Below, in pieces: positions 1 through 8,020 of a DNA stretch of 30,076 nucleotides. The stretch spans positions 1 to 30,076 of IMG/VR virus record IMGVR_UViG_3300045612_000702. One strand, given 5' to 3'. The DNA is from a virus. The translations under genes and the position numbers were made by a program. How positions within the stretch are numbered: position 1 is the stretch's first letter; every line of letters starts with the position of its first letter. Under the pieces are notes generated by a model. That model did not search any database. It was given only the letters and a program-made list of their open reading frames with translations, and was not told the origin of the DNA.

Positions 1-1260
1 CTTCTCGTCTTCCTTACCGATCGCGTCCCAGTCAGTAGGTGGCGGTGGAGGGGGAGGGGATAAGACGGCTGCGGAGTCATAACTGATGCTCTCGGAGGTG
101 GCGATACTGGTGGCCGCGACGAAGAAGGTGACCGTGTGATCGGTCGAAAGGGCCTCTTCACTGCTGATACCCGGAGCGCTTAGGTTTAGCGCGTCAGGAA
201 GCATGGCCGGCGTCCCGATAGCTTCCGCAGACGGGATGCTTGGCGCCGCTAGGTCAGTGGCGAAGGTGGACGGGTCGTTGATGTTGATGACTTGATACGC
301 ACCCGTTGTACCAGTAGTACCGACGTTGCCTGGGGGACGCGTGAAGTCAATTCCTCCATACCCGCCCTGGCCGCCCGTCCCACCACTCCTGTTCTGAGTG
401 CCAATTCCACTTAAGGAAGTTGCGTAGGTTACGGAAACAGTTCCTCCGTGCCCACCACCGCCTCCATACCCACCCTGCGCCCAAATGTTCGTGAAAGACC
501 CGTTAAAGCTGTTGCGGCCACCGTTTCCACCGTCGCCACCTGCTGTACCGGCCGTAATGATCTGCCCGTTCAGAACGATCACGGGCGCTTTGAGTACTAG
601 GTGGACACCAGCACGACCGGCTAGACCACCACCGCCTCCTCCACCACCGGCTGCGGCTTCCCCCGGCGCGCCGATCGAGCTAAGCCCGTCACCGCCATTG
701 CCCCCGTGCGTCGATGCACCCGCGCCCGTAGTCGCTGAGTTGTTTCCCCCGCTACCGGTCTTTATGGCACGCGCATTACCACTACCACCACCAGATTGAG
801 TTCCGTCAATTCCGTTGATGACGGCTTCACTACCAACACCAGATGCGGAGACAGTCCCAGCGCTTGTGCCGGTCGGATTGGGACCGTCACCACCACCTCG
901 CCCTGGATTACTTGAACCGACTACACCTCCGGTACCACCACCTCCATACCCAGTATTCGACTGTGTTTGTGCGCCGTTAACGCGACCAGGGGCGACACCA
1001 GGACTCGAGTAGCTAATACCGTCGATGATGACGCTCCACCCGTTATTCCCGCGGACTACCTTCGCGGAGAGATCAATCACTCCGTCGATAGTGATTGACT
1101 CGCGCGCCAGGATGTAGAGGACAGCCCCGGTTGTATCTGATGTACTCAAGGTGGCACCAGCGGAGACATTGACTGTCGTGAACTGGTGCTTTGTGTTCAG
1201 CGGGAGGTTGTACACCCCCGATGTGACGTTGAGTGGTCCGTTAGAGCCATCACCGAACAC
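1..1260 (-). CDS. Glycine-rich tail fibre-like protein (3' end outside window)
   Basis: The frame is open from a GTG at 1260 to the left edge (420 codons) with no stop. A GGAG lies 6 nt upstream, overlapping the stop of the preceding gene. Residues 1-85 look like a beta-rich N-terminal domain. About residues 95-310 are extremely rich in Gly, Ser, Thr and Asn, with many GGxGG and GYGGGG runs and an eight-glycine block. A proline run (PPPPPPP) follows near residue 407. Glycine-rich blocks of this kind occur in phage receptor-binding proteins, where they can pack as polyglycine-II helices. Position after Dit and a small virion gene fits a baseplate or fibre protein. No enzymatic domain is visible. 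Plus-strand proline-rich frames here are shadows of the glycine codons. Coding status is well supported; the exact role is inferred. Confidence 0.8.
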   Translation of the reverse strand, partial: MFGDGSNGPLNVTSGVYNLPLNTKHQFTTVNVSAGATLSTSDTTGAVLYILARESITIDGVIDLSAKVVRGNNGWSVIIDGISYSSPGVAPGRVNGAQTQSNTGYGGGGTGGVVGSSNPGRGGGDGPNPTGTSAGTVSASGVGSEAVINGIDGTQSGGGSGNARAIKTGSGGNNSATTGAGASTHGGNGGDGLSSIGAPGEAAAGGGGGGGGLAGRAGVHLVLKAPVIVLNGQIITAGTAGGDGGNGGRNSFNGSFTNIWAQGGYGGGGGHGGTVSVTYATSLSGIGTQNRSGGTGGQGGYGGIDFTRPPGNVGTTGTTGAYQVININDPSTFATDLAAPSIPSAEAIGTPAMLPDALNLSAPGISSEEALSTDHTVTFFVAATSIATSESISYDSAAVLSPPPPPPPTDWDAIGKEDEK

Positions 1261-1269
1261 GGGCGGCTC

Positions 1270-1677
1270 CTACAGCTTGAAGATCTTATTTGCCCCGTTC
1301 GACCAAGCGAGATTGACGTTTCCGCCGTTCGGCGTGAAAGGAAGGCCCGTCATCGTGTCCACGAAGGAGATGAGCCGGGATGTTGCAGGTGTACCGGTGT
1401 CTTTGAAGAGCACGATAGCTTCTACCGTCGCTCCTGTGACGGCTGAGAAGACGATATCCGCCGCATCGGCAACACCGGCTGTGACGGTCTTCGAGGTGAG
1501 GTTAGGACTGATAGAAACGCGCGCGCCGCTGGGTATATCTGAAAGGTTGGCATCTGTTGCCAAGTTTGGCGTGTAGGTTCCTAAGTCGACCAGCACCGCC
1601 TTTATGTTGTCTGAAGCGAAGTTGATACTTCCGTCTAGGAAGCCCTGTCGTCCATTGTCGTATAGCGCGTTCGCCAT
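1270..1677 (-). CDS. Small conserved phage virion-associated protein
   Basis: 135 aa. It begins MANALYDNGRQGFLDGSINF and continues with a hydrophobic strand (IKAVLVDLGTYTP). This opening is familiar from a widespread family of small proteins in phage tail modules, whose function is not established. The body is beta-rich and acidic-neutral, has no cysteine, and has no signal peptide. The start is ATG 1677, with ACAGGA 11 nt upstream inside a repeated leader box. It lies between the Dit gene and the glycine-rich fibre, with its own promoter (-10 TATATT, 1707-1712), so it may be expressed separately from the upstream tail genes. Candidate roles are a fibre-attachment or decoration protein. Confidence 0.75.
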   Translation of the reverse strand: MANALYDNGRQGFLDGSINFASDNIKAVLVDLGTYTPNLATDANLSDIPSGARVSISPNLTSKTVTAGVADAADIVFSAVTGATVEAIVLFKDTGTPATSRLISFVDTMTGLPFTPNGGNVNLAWSNGANKIFKL

Positions 1678-1699
1678 TGATGGGTGTCCTGTTTAATTC

Positions 1700-1735
1700 T
1701 GCCCGCAATATAGCCTATAGCCAGCGTCTTGTATA
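1700..1735 (-). promoter_or_regulatory. Promoter for the 1677 gene, with leader box
   Basis: On the minus strand there is TATACA (1735-1730), 17 bp, TATATT (1712-1707), then GCGGGC and a predicted start at A1700. The -35 lies inside the end of the Dit gene. The 23-nt leader carries AATTAAACAGGA, which is also found before 15541 and 17785. Confidence 0.6.
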
Positions 1736-2479
1736 GCTCGAAGTAACGGTGATATCCCGCGCCGTGAACTCGTCATTGAAGGTCAAGATGTTCGCGCCTG
1801 GCTCGAAAGAGAGAAGGCTTCCGCGGTAATCGGCTGGAATACCGTTCACCAGCACGTCCCCCTTGAGCGTGTCCATTTCCACGACATCGCCGGCCACCCA
1901 GTTGCGGGTGATGCTTACCGAGCGCAGCGAGCTACCGTTACCCACCGTCAGCGCCTTCGCTGATCCGCCCGTGACACTGTTCAGCACTAGTCGGATGTAC
2001 GGTTCGGCCTTATATGTCCCGCCCACGGTGAACGGGATCGACGCGGTAGCTTGTGTCACTCCGGTGGCGGGGATGAGGGCAGATGATTCGACGTCCCACC
2101 CCATGCCGTCAGGGCTGAGGAACTGCACCGAGTAGCTGGCCGTCGATAGGCCATCTGAAGTGATGATGATGTTCTGCGCTGACCCGAGGTAGCGGCGTAG
2201 ACCAGTGCCGTGCTGGATGTCGAACGGCTGATTCTTCGTCGCCATCGCGCCCTTAAAGGTGTCGAGAAGCGCGTCCAGCAACTCAGGAGAGGCCGCGCGG
2301 AGGTAGCCCTCCACCTCGAACGGCTTACTGCTCCACTGCTGCTTGACCACCAACGCGCCGTCGCGCTCAGCGAGCTTGTCGGCCTGGATGTCGTTCGTCG
2401 GCGGGGATAAGACAGTCGTGCGAGTGACCACACAGCCGTTGGCCTGCATGTCATAGGCGCCGTACTTTACGGCCCTCAT
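1715..2479 (-). CDS. Distal tail (Dit) protein, siphovirus type
   Basis: 254 aa. The N-terminal half (YGAYDM, LAERDGALVVKQQW, FEVEGYLRA, LDALLDTFKGAM, FDIQHGTGLRRYLGSAQNI) has the pattern of the siphovirus distal tail family. The C-terminal half is a galectin-like beta domain, with VEMDTLKGDVLVNG and GSLLSFEPGANILTF typical of phage tail protein C-termini. Dit forms the hexameric ring linking the tail tube to the baseplate. Its ATG overlaps the tape-measure stop as ATGA, and GGAG sits 7 nt upstream, so the two genes are translationally coupled. The family is confident; the order tape measure then Dit is the usual one. Confidence 0.85.
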   Translation of the reverse strand: MRAVKYGAYDMQANGCVVTRTTVLSPPTNDIQADKLAERDGALVVKQQWSSKPFEVEGYLRAASPELLDALLDTFKGAMATKNQPFDIQHGTGLRRYLGSAQNIIITSDGLSTASYSVQFLSPDGMGWDVESSALIPATGVTQATASIPFTVGGTYKAEPYIRLVLNSVTGGSAKALTVGNGSSLRSVSITRNWVAGDVVEMDTLKGDVLVNGIPADYRGSLLSFEPGANILTFNDEFTARDITVTSSYTRRWL

Positions 2480-4341
2480 GCTGCGACTCCTAGCTTGGCC
2501 ATCCGCTGCGTCTTGTCGATGCGATCAAAGAACGAGCTCACAGCGTCCGCGCTTTGCAGGATGATGTTCCCGTTGATCTCGGTCTTGTACGTCGCTCCTG
2601 CGGCTCCTGAAGCGGAATCAGCGCGTGTCTTCCACGCTGGGTCTATCTGCGCGCCGGCCGGAAGCCGTAGACGCTCCGGTCCATGCTCACCGACGAGCGT
2701 GTCGCCAGCGGGTGCGAAGTTCGTACCGATCGCACGCGGCTTATTCGTGCTTCCTTGTAGGCCGTTGCCTGCGTTCTGAACCAGGCTGTTCGCCTGCTGA
2801 AGATTCTTGACGATGGTCGTACTCTGACCGGACACCCGTTCCATGGTGTTTCCGAGCCCGAGTATGCGCCCGACTAGCTCGGTCGACTTGGTGTCGATCT
2901 GGTACGAGGCGTCTGCCCACTTCCCGGCCACGGTGCCGATGGCGTCCTGAAGCCGTCCTAGGCTGGCCACTTGATTGAGCGCTGTAGGGCCGATGGTGGC
3001 GATGCGTTGGATCGTGCCGTCAAAGCCCTTGTTGAGGATGTCTTCTGAGGCGGCGAGAGCCTTCGTCGAGTCGTTGAGGAGGTCGCGCGCCTGTTTGAGC
3101 TGGCCCACCTTGATGGTGTTGTCGAGCATCTTTCCGGTCTGATCTTGCAGTGACGCGATGTACTCGCTGTCCTTCTGCTTCAAGGCATCGACAGCCGCCA
3201 GGTACTCCGGAGACTTAGCACCGTACTTCTCTAGGGCTACTCGAGCGGCGTCCTGTGCTGCGGCTAGTTCGCGGGCCTTCGCGGCGGAGTCGAGCTGCGC
3301 GGCCTTCAGAACATCAGCACTCACCTTCGCGCGCTGCTGTGCGACGTTGACGGCTTCCGTCATGTCTTTCACTAGTTCCTGGTTGTTAGCCAGGACGGTG
3401 AGTGACGGGTTGAAGCTGCGGATCGAGAGGCCGGTCTTCTGCGCGAACTTCTCGAACTTGGTCATGCCTTCTGCGGTCTTACCCCAGTTCTCATTGACAT
3501 CAGTGAGCTTCTCGTTCAACTTCTCTGCGCCGTCTCGGAGTAGAGAGAAGAAGCCACCCTCCTTGATGTTCCCCTGGTCGTCCATCCCGACGATCTTTCG
3601 ACCGATGCTGGCGAAGTTGTCGCTGAGGGTAGATAGCTGGCCGTTCAGAGACTTGCTCTGCTTCTCCATCATTCCGCCGAACTTTGAACCCTCGCCGGTC
3701 ATGCTGGCCATGGCTGCTTCTAGCTGAGGGAACCCGACCTTGCCCTCTTCTACGAGCTTTCGGATGTCTGCTTCAGCGACGCCCATAGTGGACGCGAGCG
3801 CCTGGATGACAGGGATACCCCGCCCGGTCAGTTGGTTGATGTCCTCCATGAAGAGACGGCCCTGGACGCGGGCCTTGCCGTAGATCTCGGCTAGCTCCGT
3901 CATCGGCATGTTCACACCGGCTGCGATGTCACCCAGTTGGCGAAGGGTAGGGATCACCTGCTCCTGAGCGAAGCCGAAGGCCAGGAGGTTCTTGGCACCC
4001 TTGGCGACCTCTGGCATCTCGAACGGCGTCGAGGATGCGAAGTCGGAGATCTCCTTCATGAGAGCCGACGCTTTCTCGCCTGACCCCAGCATCGTGTCGA
4101 GAGCTATCCGGGTCTGCTCGAAGTCGGCAGTCCCGCGCACCGCTGCCTGTCCTAGATCGAGGAACTTCCCGGCAAGCTGCGGCAGGTAAACACCGAGAGC
4201 TACGTCCCGGATTCTTCCCAGTGAATTGCGGAAACCGCCAGCGCGTTCGCTGGTGTCATCTAGTGCTCGACCGACCTGGCGCAGGGGAGCGGAAGCATCA
4301 TCTTGCGCCGTGATCTGTATGTTTATTCGGTTATTCGCCAC
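2476..4341 (-). CDS. Tail tape measure protein
   Basis: 621 aa, the largest complete protein in the window. A tape-measure domain occupies about residues 50-230 (FLDLGQAAVRGTADFEQTRI, FASSTPFEMPEVAKGAKNLL, LTGRGIPVIQALASTMGV). A long Ala/Lys/Gln-rich helical region follows at about 320-430. Near the C terminus is GDTLVGEHGPERLRLPAG, a motif common at the end of tape-measure proteins. It sets tail length and is threaded into the tail tube. By the usual rule of about 0.15 nm per residue the tail would be roughly 90 nm. The start is GTG 4341; an ATG at 4346 is out of frame and stops after seven codons. It directly follows the frameshifted chaperone. Confidence 0.92.
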   Translation of the reverse strand: MANNRINIQITAQDDASAPLRQVGRALDDTSERAGGFRNSLGRIRDVALGVYLPQLAGKFLDLGQAAVRGTADFEQTRIALDTMLGSGEKASALMKEISDFASSTPFEMPEVAKGAKNLLAFGFAQEQVIPTLRQLGDIAAGVNMPMTELAEIYGKARVQGRLFMEDINQLTGRGIPVIQALASTMGVAEADIRKLVEEGKVGFPQLEAAMASMTGEGSKFGGMMEKQSKSLNGQLSTLSDNFASIGRKIVGMDDQGNIKEGGFFSLLRDGAEKLNEKLTDVNENWGKTAEGMTKFEKFAQKTGLSIRSFNPSLTVLANNQELVKDMTEAVNVAQQRAKVSADVLKAAQLDSAAKARELAAAQDAARVALEKYGAKSPEYLAAVDALKQKDSEYIASLQDQTGKMLDNTIKVGQLKQARDLLNDSTKALAASEDILNKGFDGTIQRIATIGPTALNQVASLGRLQDAIGTVAGKWADASYQIDTKSTELVGRILGLGNTMERVSGQSTTIVKNLQQANSLVQNAGNGLQGSTNKPRAIGTNFAPAGDTLVGEHGPERLRLPAGAQIDPAWKTRADSASGAAGATYKTEINGNIILQSADAVSSFFDRIDKTQRMAKLGVAA

Positions 4342-4367
4342 GCCATTGTGGTCTCAGTACAGCGGTA

Positions 4368-4954
4368 TTAGAGTGGCCGCTGTCTTTCTGCGTTCAATTT
4401 ATCACGAGCTTCGTCTAGCGACCATATAAAAAGCGTCTGCAATATCGCCTCGTCCGGTTCTCGCGCCATTTCCTGCGCTGAGAGCTTGAAATACTCCCGG
4501 TAGCGGAAGCGTGCGATGTCATCCTTGATCTCGTCGGGTATGTCCTGGGTTTCACCCCGAACGATGTAGTCGTAATACTTGCCCTGAACGCGCGAGATAG
4601 CGTCCCCCCAGTCGGGGTCTACCTCGTCCCAGCTTTTGGGTCTGCGAACGTGCTCCTGGCTACGAGAAGAAGAATCTGACGGAGAAGCGGAGTAGGTAGG
4701 TCGTCAATATCGCCAGCCTCAGCATCTACGGTCGTGCCATCTACCAACACCTTGCCGCCGACGAACTGACCCTTGACGTACTTCTTAGTGATCTCGACCG
4801 CGGCTTGTTCACTGTCATCTGAGTCGTCCATCTCAGCCTGAAAGCGGGTGGCTAGGTTGACGTCGAACACCTTGAACTTGAGGTAGTGCTCATCGGTCCA
4901 GCCGTCAGCTACGCCAGCTAGTCCATAGGTGATTTCGAGGTTCAGTCGCGACAT
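4368..4954 (-). CDS. Tail assembly chaperone, -1 frameshift (G-T) product
   Basis: This is the fusion made if ribosomes slip -1 at CCCAAAA (4640-4634). Residues 1-107 are those of the upstream frame. Then 88 codons are read from AGC at 4634 through to TAA at 4370-4368, giving about 195 aa. The extension is coding-like (SWDEVDPDWGDA, YYDYIVRGETQDIP, FRYREYFKLSAQEMAREPDE) and is open for 88 codons without its own start. Long-tailed phages make two chaperones from one start in this way, in a fixed ratio, and both coat the tape measure before tail polymerisation. Position just before the tape measure gene fits. Slippage itself is inferred. Confidence 0.85.
4619..4954 (-). CDS. Tail assembly chaperone, unshifted (G) product
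   Basis: 111 aa. MSRLNLEITYGLAGVADGWT is followed by an acidic, helical body (DDSDDSEQAAVEITKKYVKG) and ends FADPKAGTR. The size and position between tail tube and tape measure match the short tail-assembly chaperone (lambda gpG equivalent). The slippery heptamer lies at codons 105-107, five codons before the stop. The start ATG has CGGAG 6 nt upstream. The gene has its own promoter directly after a terminator that follows the tail tube gene, so its output can be set lower than that of the tube protein. Confidence 0.85.
   Translation of the reverse strand: MSRLNLEITYGLAGVADGWTDEHYLKFKVFDVNLATRFQAEMDDSDDSEQAAVEITKKYVKGQFVGGKVLVDGTTVDAEAGDIDDLPTPLLRQILLLVARSTFADPKAGTR
4634..4640 (-). other. 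Programmed -1 frameshift slippery site CCCAAAA
   Basis: On the minus strand the zero frame reads GAC CCA AAA GCT, so the heptamer is C CCA AAA, a canonical X XXY YYZ arrangement. The zero frame ends at TAG 4621-4619. The -1 frame stays open to 4370. Confidence 0.88.
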
Positions 4955-4974
4955 TCATTGTTTCTCCGTTTAGT

Positions 4975-4987
4975 CGCCCTTATTTAT
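4975..4987 (-). promoter_or_regulatory. Promoter for tail chaperone gene, overlapping a DnaA-box-like sequence
   Basis: The minus strand reads TGCATAAAT then AAGGGC, matching the -10 and discriminator of the terminase promoter. ATAAAT (4987-4982) is preceded by TGC, an extended -10 form. The -35 is weak. TTATGCACA (plus strand 4984-4992) fits the DnaA-box consensus. Confidence 0.5.
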
Positions 4988-5000
4988 GCACAAGCGGCTC

Positions 5001-5026
5001 GAAAAGAAAAGAGCCCCGTAGGGCTC
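5001..5026 (-). terminator. Rho-independent terminator after tail tube gene
   Basis: On the minus strand a GAGCCC/GGGCTC stem with a 4-nt loop (5026-5011) is followed by TTTTCTTTTC (5010-5001). It sits between the tail tube stop (5058) and the chaperone promoter. Confidence 0.85.
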
Positions 5027-5057
5027 TCATTAGCATCCGGCTGGTAGATGTTCAGTC

Positions 5058-6020
5058 TTATGCGTTGACATAGGCGGTACGTCCATTCTTCAGCACAGGA
5101 ACGATCGAGGCGTTAGTCGCGGTGTCGAACTCGCAGTAGTACTGGATCGTCACTGTGACCACGTTGTCGCGGTCCTTCGTCACTTCCAGCTCGCGGTAGC
5201 GAACACGGGAGGCGGTGAACTCTAGGCTTTCGTTGCCATTAGCGATGGTTGTGCGCATCGCCTTGATGGTGTTGGCCAGGTAGTCCGTCTCGTATTGGTC
5301 GTCTGTCATGCGGAGTGTGACTTCGCCGCGGGCGTCGAACGATCCGCGCATGAACTCTGGCGTGTCGTCGGTTCCGAGCGGGTTGAACGCTTCGCTGCTG
5401 CGTTCCATGACAACCTGTGTGCGGCTTGCTGGGATGGCAGTGGCACCGGCTAGGGACGCTACGTCAGCGGCGAGCTTGACGGTGATGTGCTTGCTGGTGA
5501 ACTCCTTCTCAGTGGTGAAGGCAACTGTCTCTGTAGACGTTGCACCCACGCGGGCCTTGAGGCCTGTGGAGAACTGGACCCATCCACCCGACTCGGCGGT
5601 GATCTCTAAGTTGTCGAGCACTGCGTAGCTGTGGCGCTGAGAGCGCAGAGGGCTACTGAGCGCGAAGGTCAGTGTCTTCGGGATCGCAGACTGGCTGTGC
5701 GCGAAGGTGTGAGGGTAGATGCCCCCGGATGCAGCGCCGGTGCTGACAGAGCCGAACATACCAAGAAGCAAGAAGCCGATGCCCTGGCTTGTGACCTTGC
5801 CCGCGATGGTGCCTTCAGCCCACTTGGCGACAGGCTCGCTATCTGTTACTCGGTCGATCACGCCCATGGCGCTCTCGTTCTCGATGTCAGTCTTAGTGTT
5901 TTGGAACGAGTTATCCAGCCAGCGGAGCCAGATCTGAGGTGCGACACCGGTTCCTGGTGTTGCCTCGATTCCGATTCCGACGGCTTCCCTACGTCCTATG
6001 AATGGGGCGCTAGTTGCCAT
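5058..6020 (-). CDS. Tail tube (major tail) protein
   Basis: 320 aa. It has the features of a siphovirus tail tube protein: an N-terminal GIGIEATPGTGVAPQIWLRW, a mid segment TIAGKVTSQGIGFLLLGMFG, and a beta-rich C terminus (REVTKD-type strands, VTVTIQYYCEFDT). Two consecutive ATGs are present. The second (6020) has AGAGG at 6-nt spacing and is preferred over 6023. The start overlaps the end of the small upstream gene. A strong terminator follows, as expected for the most abundant tail protein. The family assignment rests on position, size and sequence pattern. Confidence 0.85.
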   Translation of the reverse strand: MATSAPFIGRREAVGIGIEATPGTGVAPQIWLRWLDNSFQNTKTDIENESAMGVIDRVTDSEPVAKWAEGTIAGKVTSQGIGFLLLGMFGSVSTGAASGGIYPHTFAHSQSAIPKTLTFALSSPLRSQRHSYAVLDNLEITAESGGWVQFSTGLKARVGATSTETVAFTTEKEFTSKHITVKLAADVASLAGATAIPASRTQVVMERSSEAFNPLGTDDTPEFMRGSFDARGEVTLRMTDDQYETDYLANTIKAMRTTIANGNESLEFTASRVRYRELEVTKDRDNVVTVTIQYYCEFDTATNASIVPVLKNGRTAYVNA

Positions 6021-6195
6021 CATTTACCTCTTGCTTCTTCAGCTTCTTTAATCGCTTGGCAACATCGGTGAGGTCTTCGGCCTTAGCTTCCACTTCCCCA
6101 TACTCAGGGACGAAATACTTGGCGGTCGGAGTGACAACGTGACGCGCTATCACCTCCTTAGAACTCTCTTCAATGCTGTTCTGCTTTGATTTCAT
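6010..6195 (-). CDS. Small hypothetical protein before the tail tube gene
   Basis: 61 aa, strongly charged. The central VVTPTAKYFVPEYGEVEA is followed by a basic helical tail (AKRLKKLKKQE). It overlaps the tail tube start by 11 nt. The ATG at 6195 is immediately preceded by GAGGGC and has no usable Shine-Dalgarno, but a promoter places the transcription start on the ATG itself, so the message is probably leaderless. Function is unknown. The fixed position between tail terminator and tube proteins suggests a minor structural or assembly role. Confidence 0.65.
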   Translation of the reverse strand: MKSKQNSIEESSKEVIARHVVTPTAKYFVPEYGEVEAKAEDLTDVAKRLKKLKKQEVNDGN

Positions 6196-6230
6196 GCCCT
6201 CAACTTAAACCATTTCATACATTATGAGAA
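6195..6230 (-). promoter_or_regulatory. Leaderless promoter for the 6195-6010 gene and tail tube
   Basis: On the minus strand there is TTCTCA (6230-6225), 17 bp, TAAGTT (6207-6202), GAGGGC, then ATG at 6195. The -35 lies in the 3' end of the tail terminator gene. Confidence 0.6.
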
Positions 6231-6658
6231 TAGGTAACTTCGATATTGACGTCGGCCATCAGTAGCGTCCCTGATTGCGTCTCTTCTTCGCTCCACTCGC
6301 CCTGGGACACCGCCATCTGATACGTGGCGAGATCCTGGTGGAACGTATTGTCCGCATCCGCCTTCTCTAAGGCGTCCACTATCAGATCAGTCAGCTCGTA
6401 CATCATGTCGAAGTCGCTGCCGTCGTTCTTGACTTCGACGTAGGTCCGGGCGATAAAGGCCACGGTTCGGTCACTCTGGCGATATGCGGCCCTCTCAGGG
6501 TCTACCTGAACCGGAAGTACCCGGACTGACGGGAAGCTATCGAACTGGCCGTGTGTGTGCCCTAGTACGTCCATGAATGCGTCCTCGCCGTCCCGTTGGA
6601 TCGGCTCAATGACGCTGATAATTCCGTCGCGTATGTCTTTGCTCTTAGATGCGGCCAT
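6215..6658 (-). CDS. Tail terminator-like protein
   Basis: 147 aa. It resembles minor tail/tail terminator proteins that cap the tube at the head-proximal end. It has an N-terminal helix (IRDGIISVIEPIQ), strands FPSVRVLPVQVD and TVAFIARTYVEVKND, a long helix (MYELTDLIVDALEKAD) and a final strand LLMADVNIEVTYSH. The start ATG has GGAGGT at 5-nt spacing. It overlaps the end of the HK97 gp10-like gene by 14 nt. Assignment rests on fold pattern and gene order (gp10-like, terminator, tube), not on a diagnostic motif. Confidence 0.72.
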   Translation of the reverse strand: MAASKSKDIRDGIISVIEPIQRDGEDAFMDVLGHTHGQFDSFPSVRVLPVQVDPERAAYRQSDRTVAFIARTYVEVKNDGSDFDMMYELTDLIVDALEKADADNTFHQDLATYQMAVSQGEWSEEETQSGTLLMADVNIEVTYSHNV

Positions 6659-7112
6659 TGTCTACCTCCTTTATGAAGCGAGCCATTCCGGTTGTTATGT
6701 CGCGTTCTACGCGCCTGTGCGTGAAGTTGTAGGACTTCTCGACTACCCACTGGCCCTTCGTTCCCTTACGGGCGATTGACCACTGGACAGCGAACGGGTT
6801 GATGCCCTTGTCGTCGGCCCACTTGCGGAGCGGTGTGCCCTTCTTGACGCTTGTCCAGTGCGGGCGTGTGCCCTCTTCCACCCACTCGGCATGACGGGCG
6901 GATGGGCCGATGGTGGCGCTCAGGCGACGGGCGCCCATCTTGTAGGCGATGGATCGGCGGTACTCGCCGTCGTGGACCGGGGCGCGTTTTCGCATGTCGC
7001 GCTGTACGTCGATGGCACCGCCTTCGATCAGGCTGCCGAGCTTGCGCGTTGAGGCTGCTGGAAGCGCTTTGAACACGCGCTGCACATCGCGGGCGTCGAA
7101 TACAACGTCCAT
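6645..7112 (-). CDS. HK97 gp10-like head-tail/tail component
   Basis: 155 aa from ATG 7112. This start lies 4 nt after the preceding TAG and has GAGGGG 10 nt upstream. The longer frame from GTG 7130 has no ribosome site and is rejected. The sequence KRAPVHDGEYRRSIAYKMGA and ARHAEWVEEGTRPHWTSVKKGTPLRKWAD is the recognisable HK97 gp10 pattern, in which a basic helix precedes a V(E)EGT strand. These proteins sit in the connector cluster and take part in head-tail joining or tail completion. The protein is strongly basic. Confidence 0.82.
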   Translation of the reverse strand: MDVVFDARDVQRVFKALPAASTRKLGSLIEGGAIDVQRDMRKRAPVHDGEYRRSIAYKMGARRLSATIGPSARHAEWVEEGTRPHWTSVKKGTPLRKWADDKGINPFAVQWSIARKGTKGQWVVEKSYNFTHRRVERDITTGMARFIKEVDNGRI

Positions 7113-7116
7113 GGCA

Positions 7117-7431
7117 CTACTGCCCCTCACGCGTCGCTAGGACGTGTCGGTGGCCGATGCGGGGAACGCTGTACGTCCGCACGCCTCGCACGTTGAACTT
7201 GCCGCCGTCCCATTCGAGCTGATCGCCCGCGCGCACGTCCGCAGAGAGCGGGAAGTACACGTCGTAGCCCACGCCGACGCTGAAGCCGTTCTCCACCTCA
7301 GTGCGGGTGGTCATCGGTATGAAGGTGCAGGACACATCCGTGGCGACCGTCGCCTTCTGACTCCGGCCATTAGTTCCGACAGCCTGGTTGCGCTTGACCG
7401 TCGCCTTGTGGACGAACAGCCGGCGGCTCAC
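7117..7431 (-). CDS. Head closure / stopper-like connector protein
   Basis: 104 aa, beta-rich and basic. MSRRLFVHKATVKRNQAVG is followed by TDVSCTFIPMT, VGVGYDVYFPLSADVRAGDQ and LEWDGGKFNVRGVRTY. The xAGDxLxWDGxxFxVxG stretch is typical of short head-closure proteins of siphoviruses, which form the ring under the adaptor and keep DNA in the head. The start overlaps the adaptor stop (7428-7431, ATGA type). Assignment rests on sequence pattern and position. Confidence 0.75.
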   Translation of the reverse strand: MSRRLFVHKATVKRNQAVGTNGRSQKATVATDVSCTFIPMTTRTEVENGFSVGVGYDVYFPLSADVRAGDQLEWDGGKFNVRGVRTYSVPRIGHRHVLATREGQ

Positions 7432-7982
7432 AGTCGAGCCTTCCTATAGCCCGCGATCGTCGCGAAGTAGCTCTTGCCGACGCTGCTGTCCTGACCACTG
7501 GCGTACTTGTAGCGCAGTGATCCGATCTGTTCTTCCGTCACCTCCCCCTGTGATCCGTCCTCATCGACGTAGTTGTAGGCGTCGGCGGCGAGAGAGAGCG
7601 CGGCGAGCTTCAGGTCTTCCGGCACGTCGATGTTGCCGTAGGTGTAGGTGACTGAGATCTCGTCGTAGTGCGGGCGGAAGCGGCCCTCGTAGCTGCTGAG
7701 GATCAGGCGACCCGTGGATCGGAACTTGTAGCTGCTGGCTTGAAGGGCTGTATCGTTGCGGCTGACGGATGACACCGATATGACGTCCATCTGCTTCAGG
7801 AAAAGCACCGGCTGGTAGTCGTACACCTCTGTCGCGGTGCGGGTTGCGCCCCACACGCGTCCAGTCATGCGCTCGATGCTGGCGTTTACGGCATCAACTA
7901 CCTGCTGAGCGCGAGCTGCGTCGATAACAACACCACTTCCTAGGTAGTCTTGCAGGTCGTCTGTGGTTATGACTTCGCTCAT
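7428..7982 (-). CDS. Head-tail adaptor protein (gp6-like)
   Basis: 184 aa. The N terminus (ITTDDLQDYLGSGVVIDAAR, QQVVDAVNASIERMTGRVW) is a helical bundle opening typical of head-tail adaptors. It continues with the beta insertion YQPVLFLKQMDVISVSSVSR and a C-terminal helix (DLKLAALSLAADAYNYVDED). Adaptors form the ring that binds the portal. The message probably begins 2 nt before the ATG (promoter -10 at 7992-7997). It is the first gene after a terminator that ends the capsid operon, so connectors and tail genes form a separate transcription unit. Confidence 0.82.
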   Translation of the reverse strand: MSEVITTDDLQDYLGSGVVIDAARAQQVVDAVNASIERMTGRVWGATRTATEVYDYQPVLFLKQMDVISVSSVSRNDTALQASSYKFRSTGRLILSSYEGRFRPHYDEISVTYTYGNIDVPEDLKLAALSLAADAYNYVDEDGSQGEVTEEQIGSLRYKYASGQDSSVGKSYFATIAGYRKARL

Positions 7983-7983
7983 C

Positions 7984-8020
7984 TGCCGCTCAATATGAAC
8001 TAAGAAGCCCGCCGTTTCAA
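7984..8020 (-). promoter_or_regulatory. Near-leaderless promoter with -35 in a terminator loop
   Basis: On the minus strand there is TTGAAA (8020-8015), 17 bp, CATATT (7997-7992), GAGCGGC, then a start at A7984, 2 nt before the ATG. The -35 lies in the loop of the hairpin at 8004-8032. Confidence 0.78.

Noticed and set aside
485-1012. Proline-rich plus-strand frames
   Set aside because: They are mirror images of glycine codons in the minus-strand fibre gene, which is open for 420 codons in one frame.
5631-6071. 146-codon plus-strand frame opposite the tail tube gene
   Set aside because: Shadow of a well-supported tail tube gene, with no ribosome site or family pattern.
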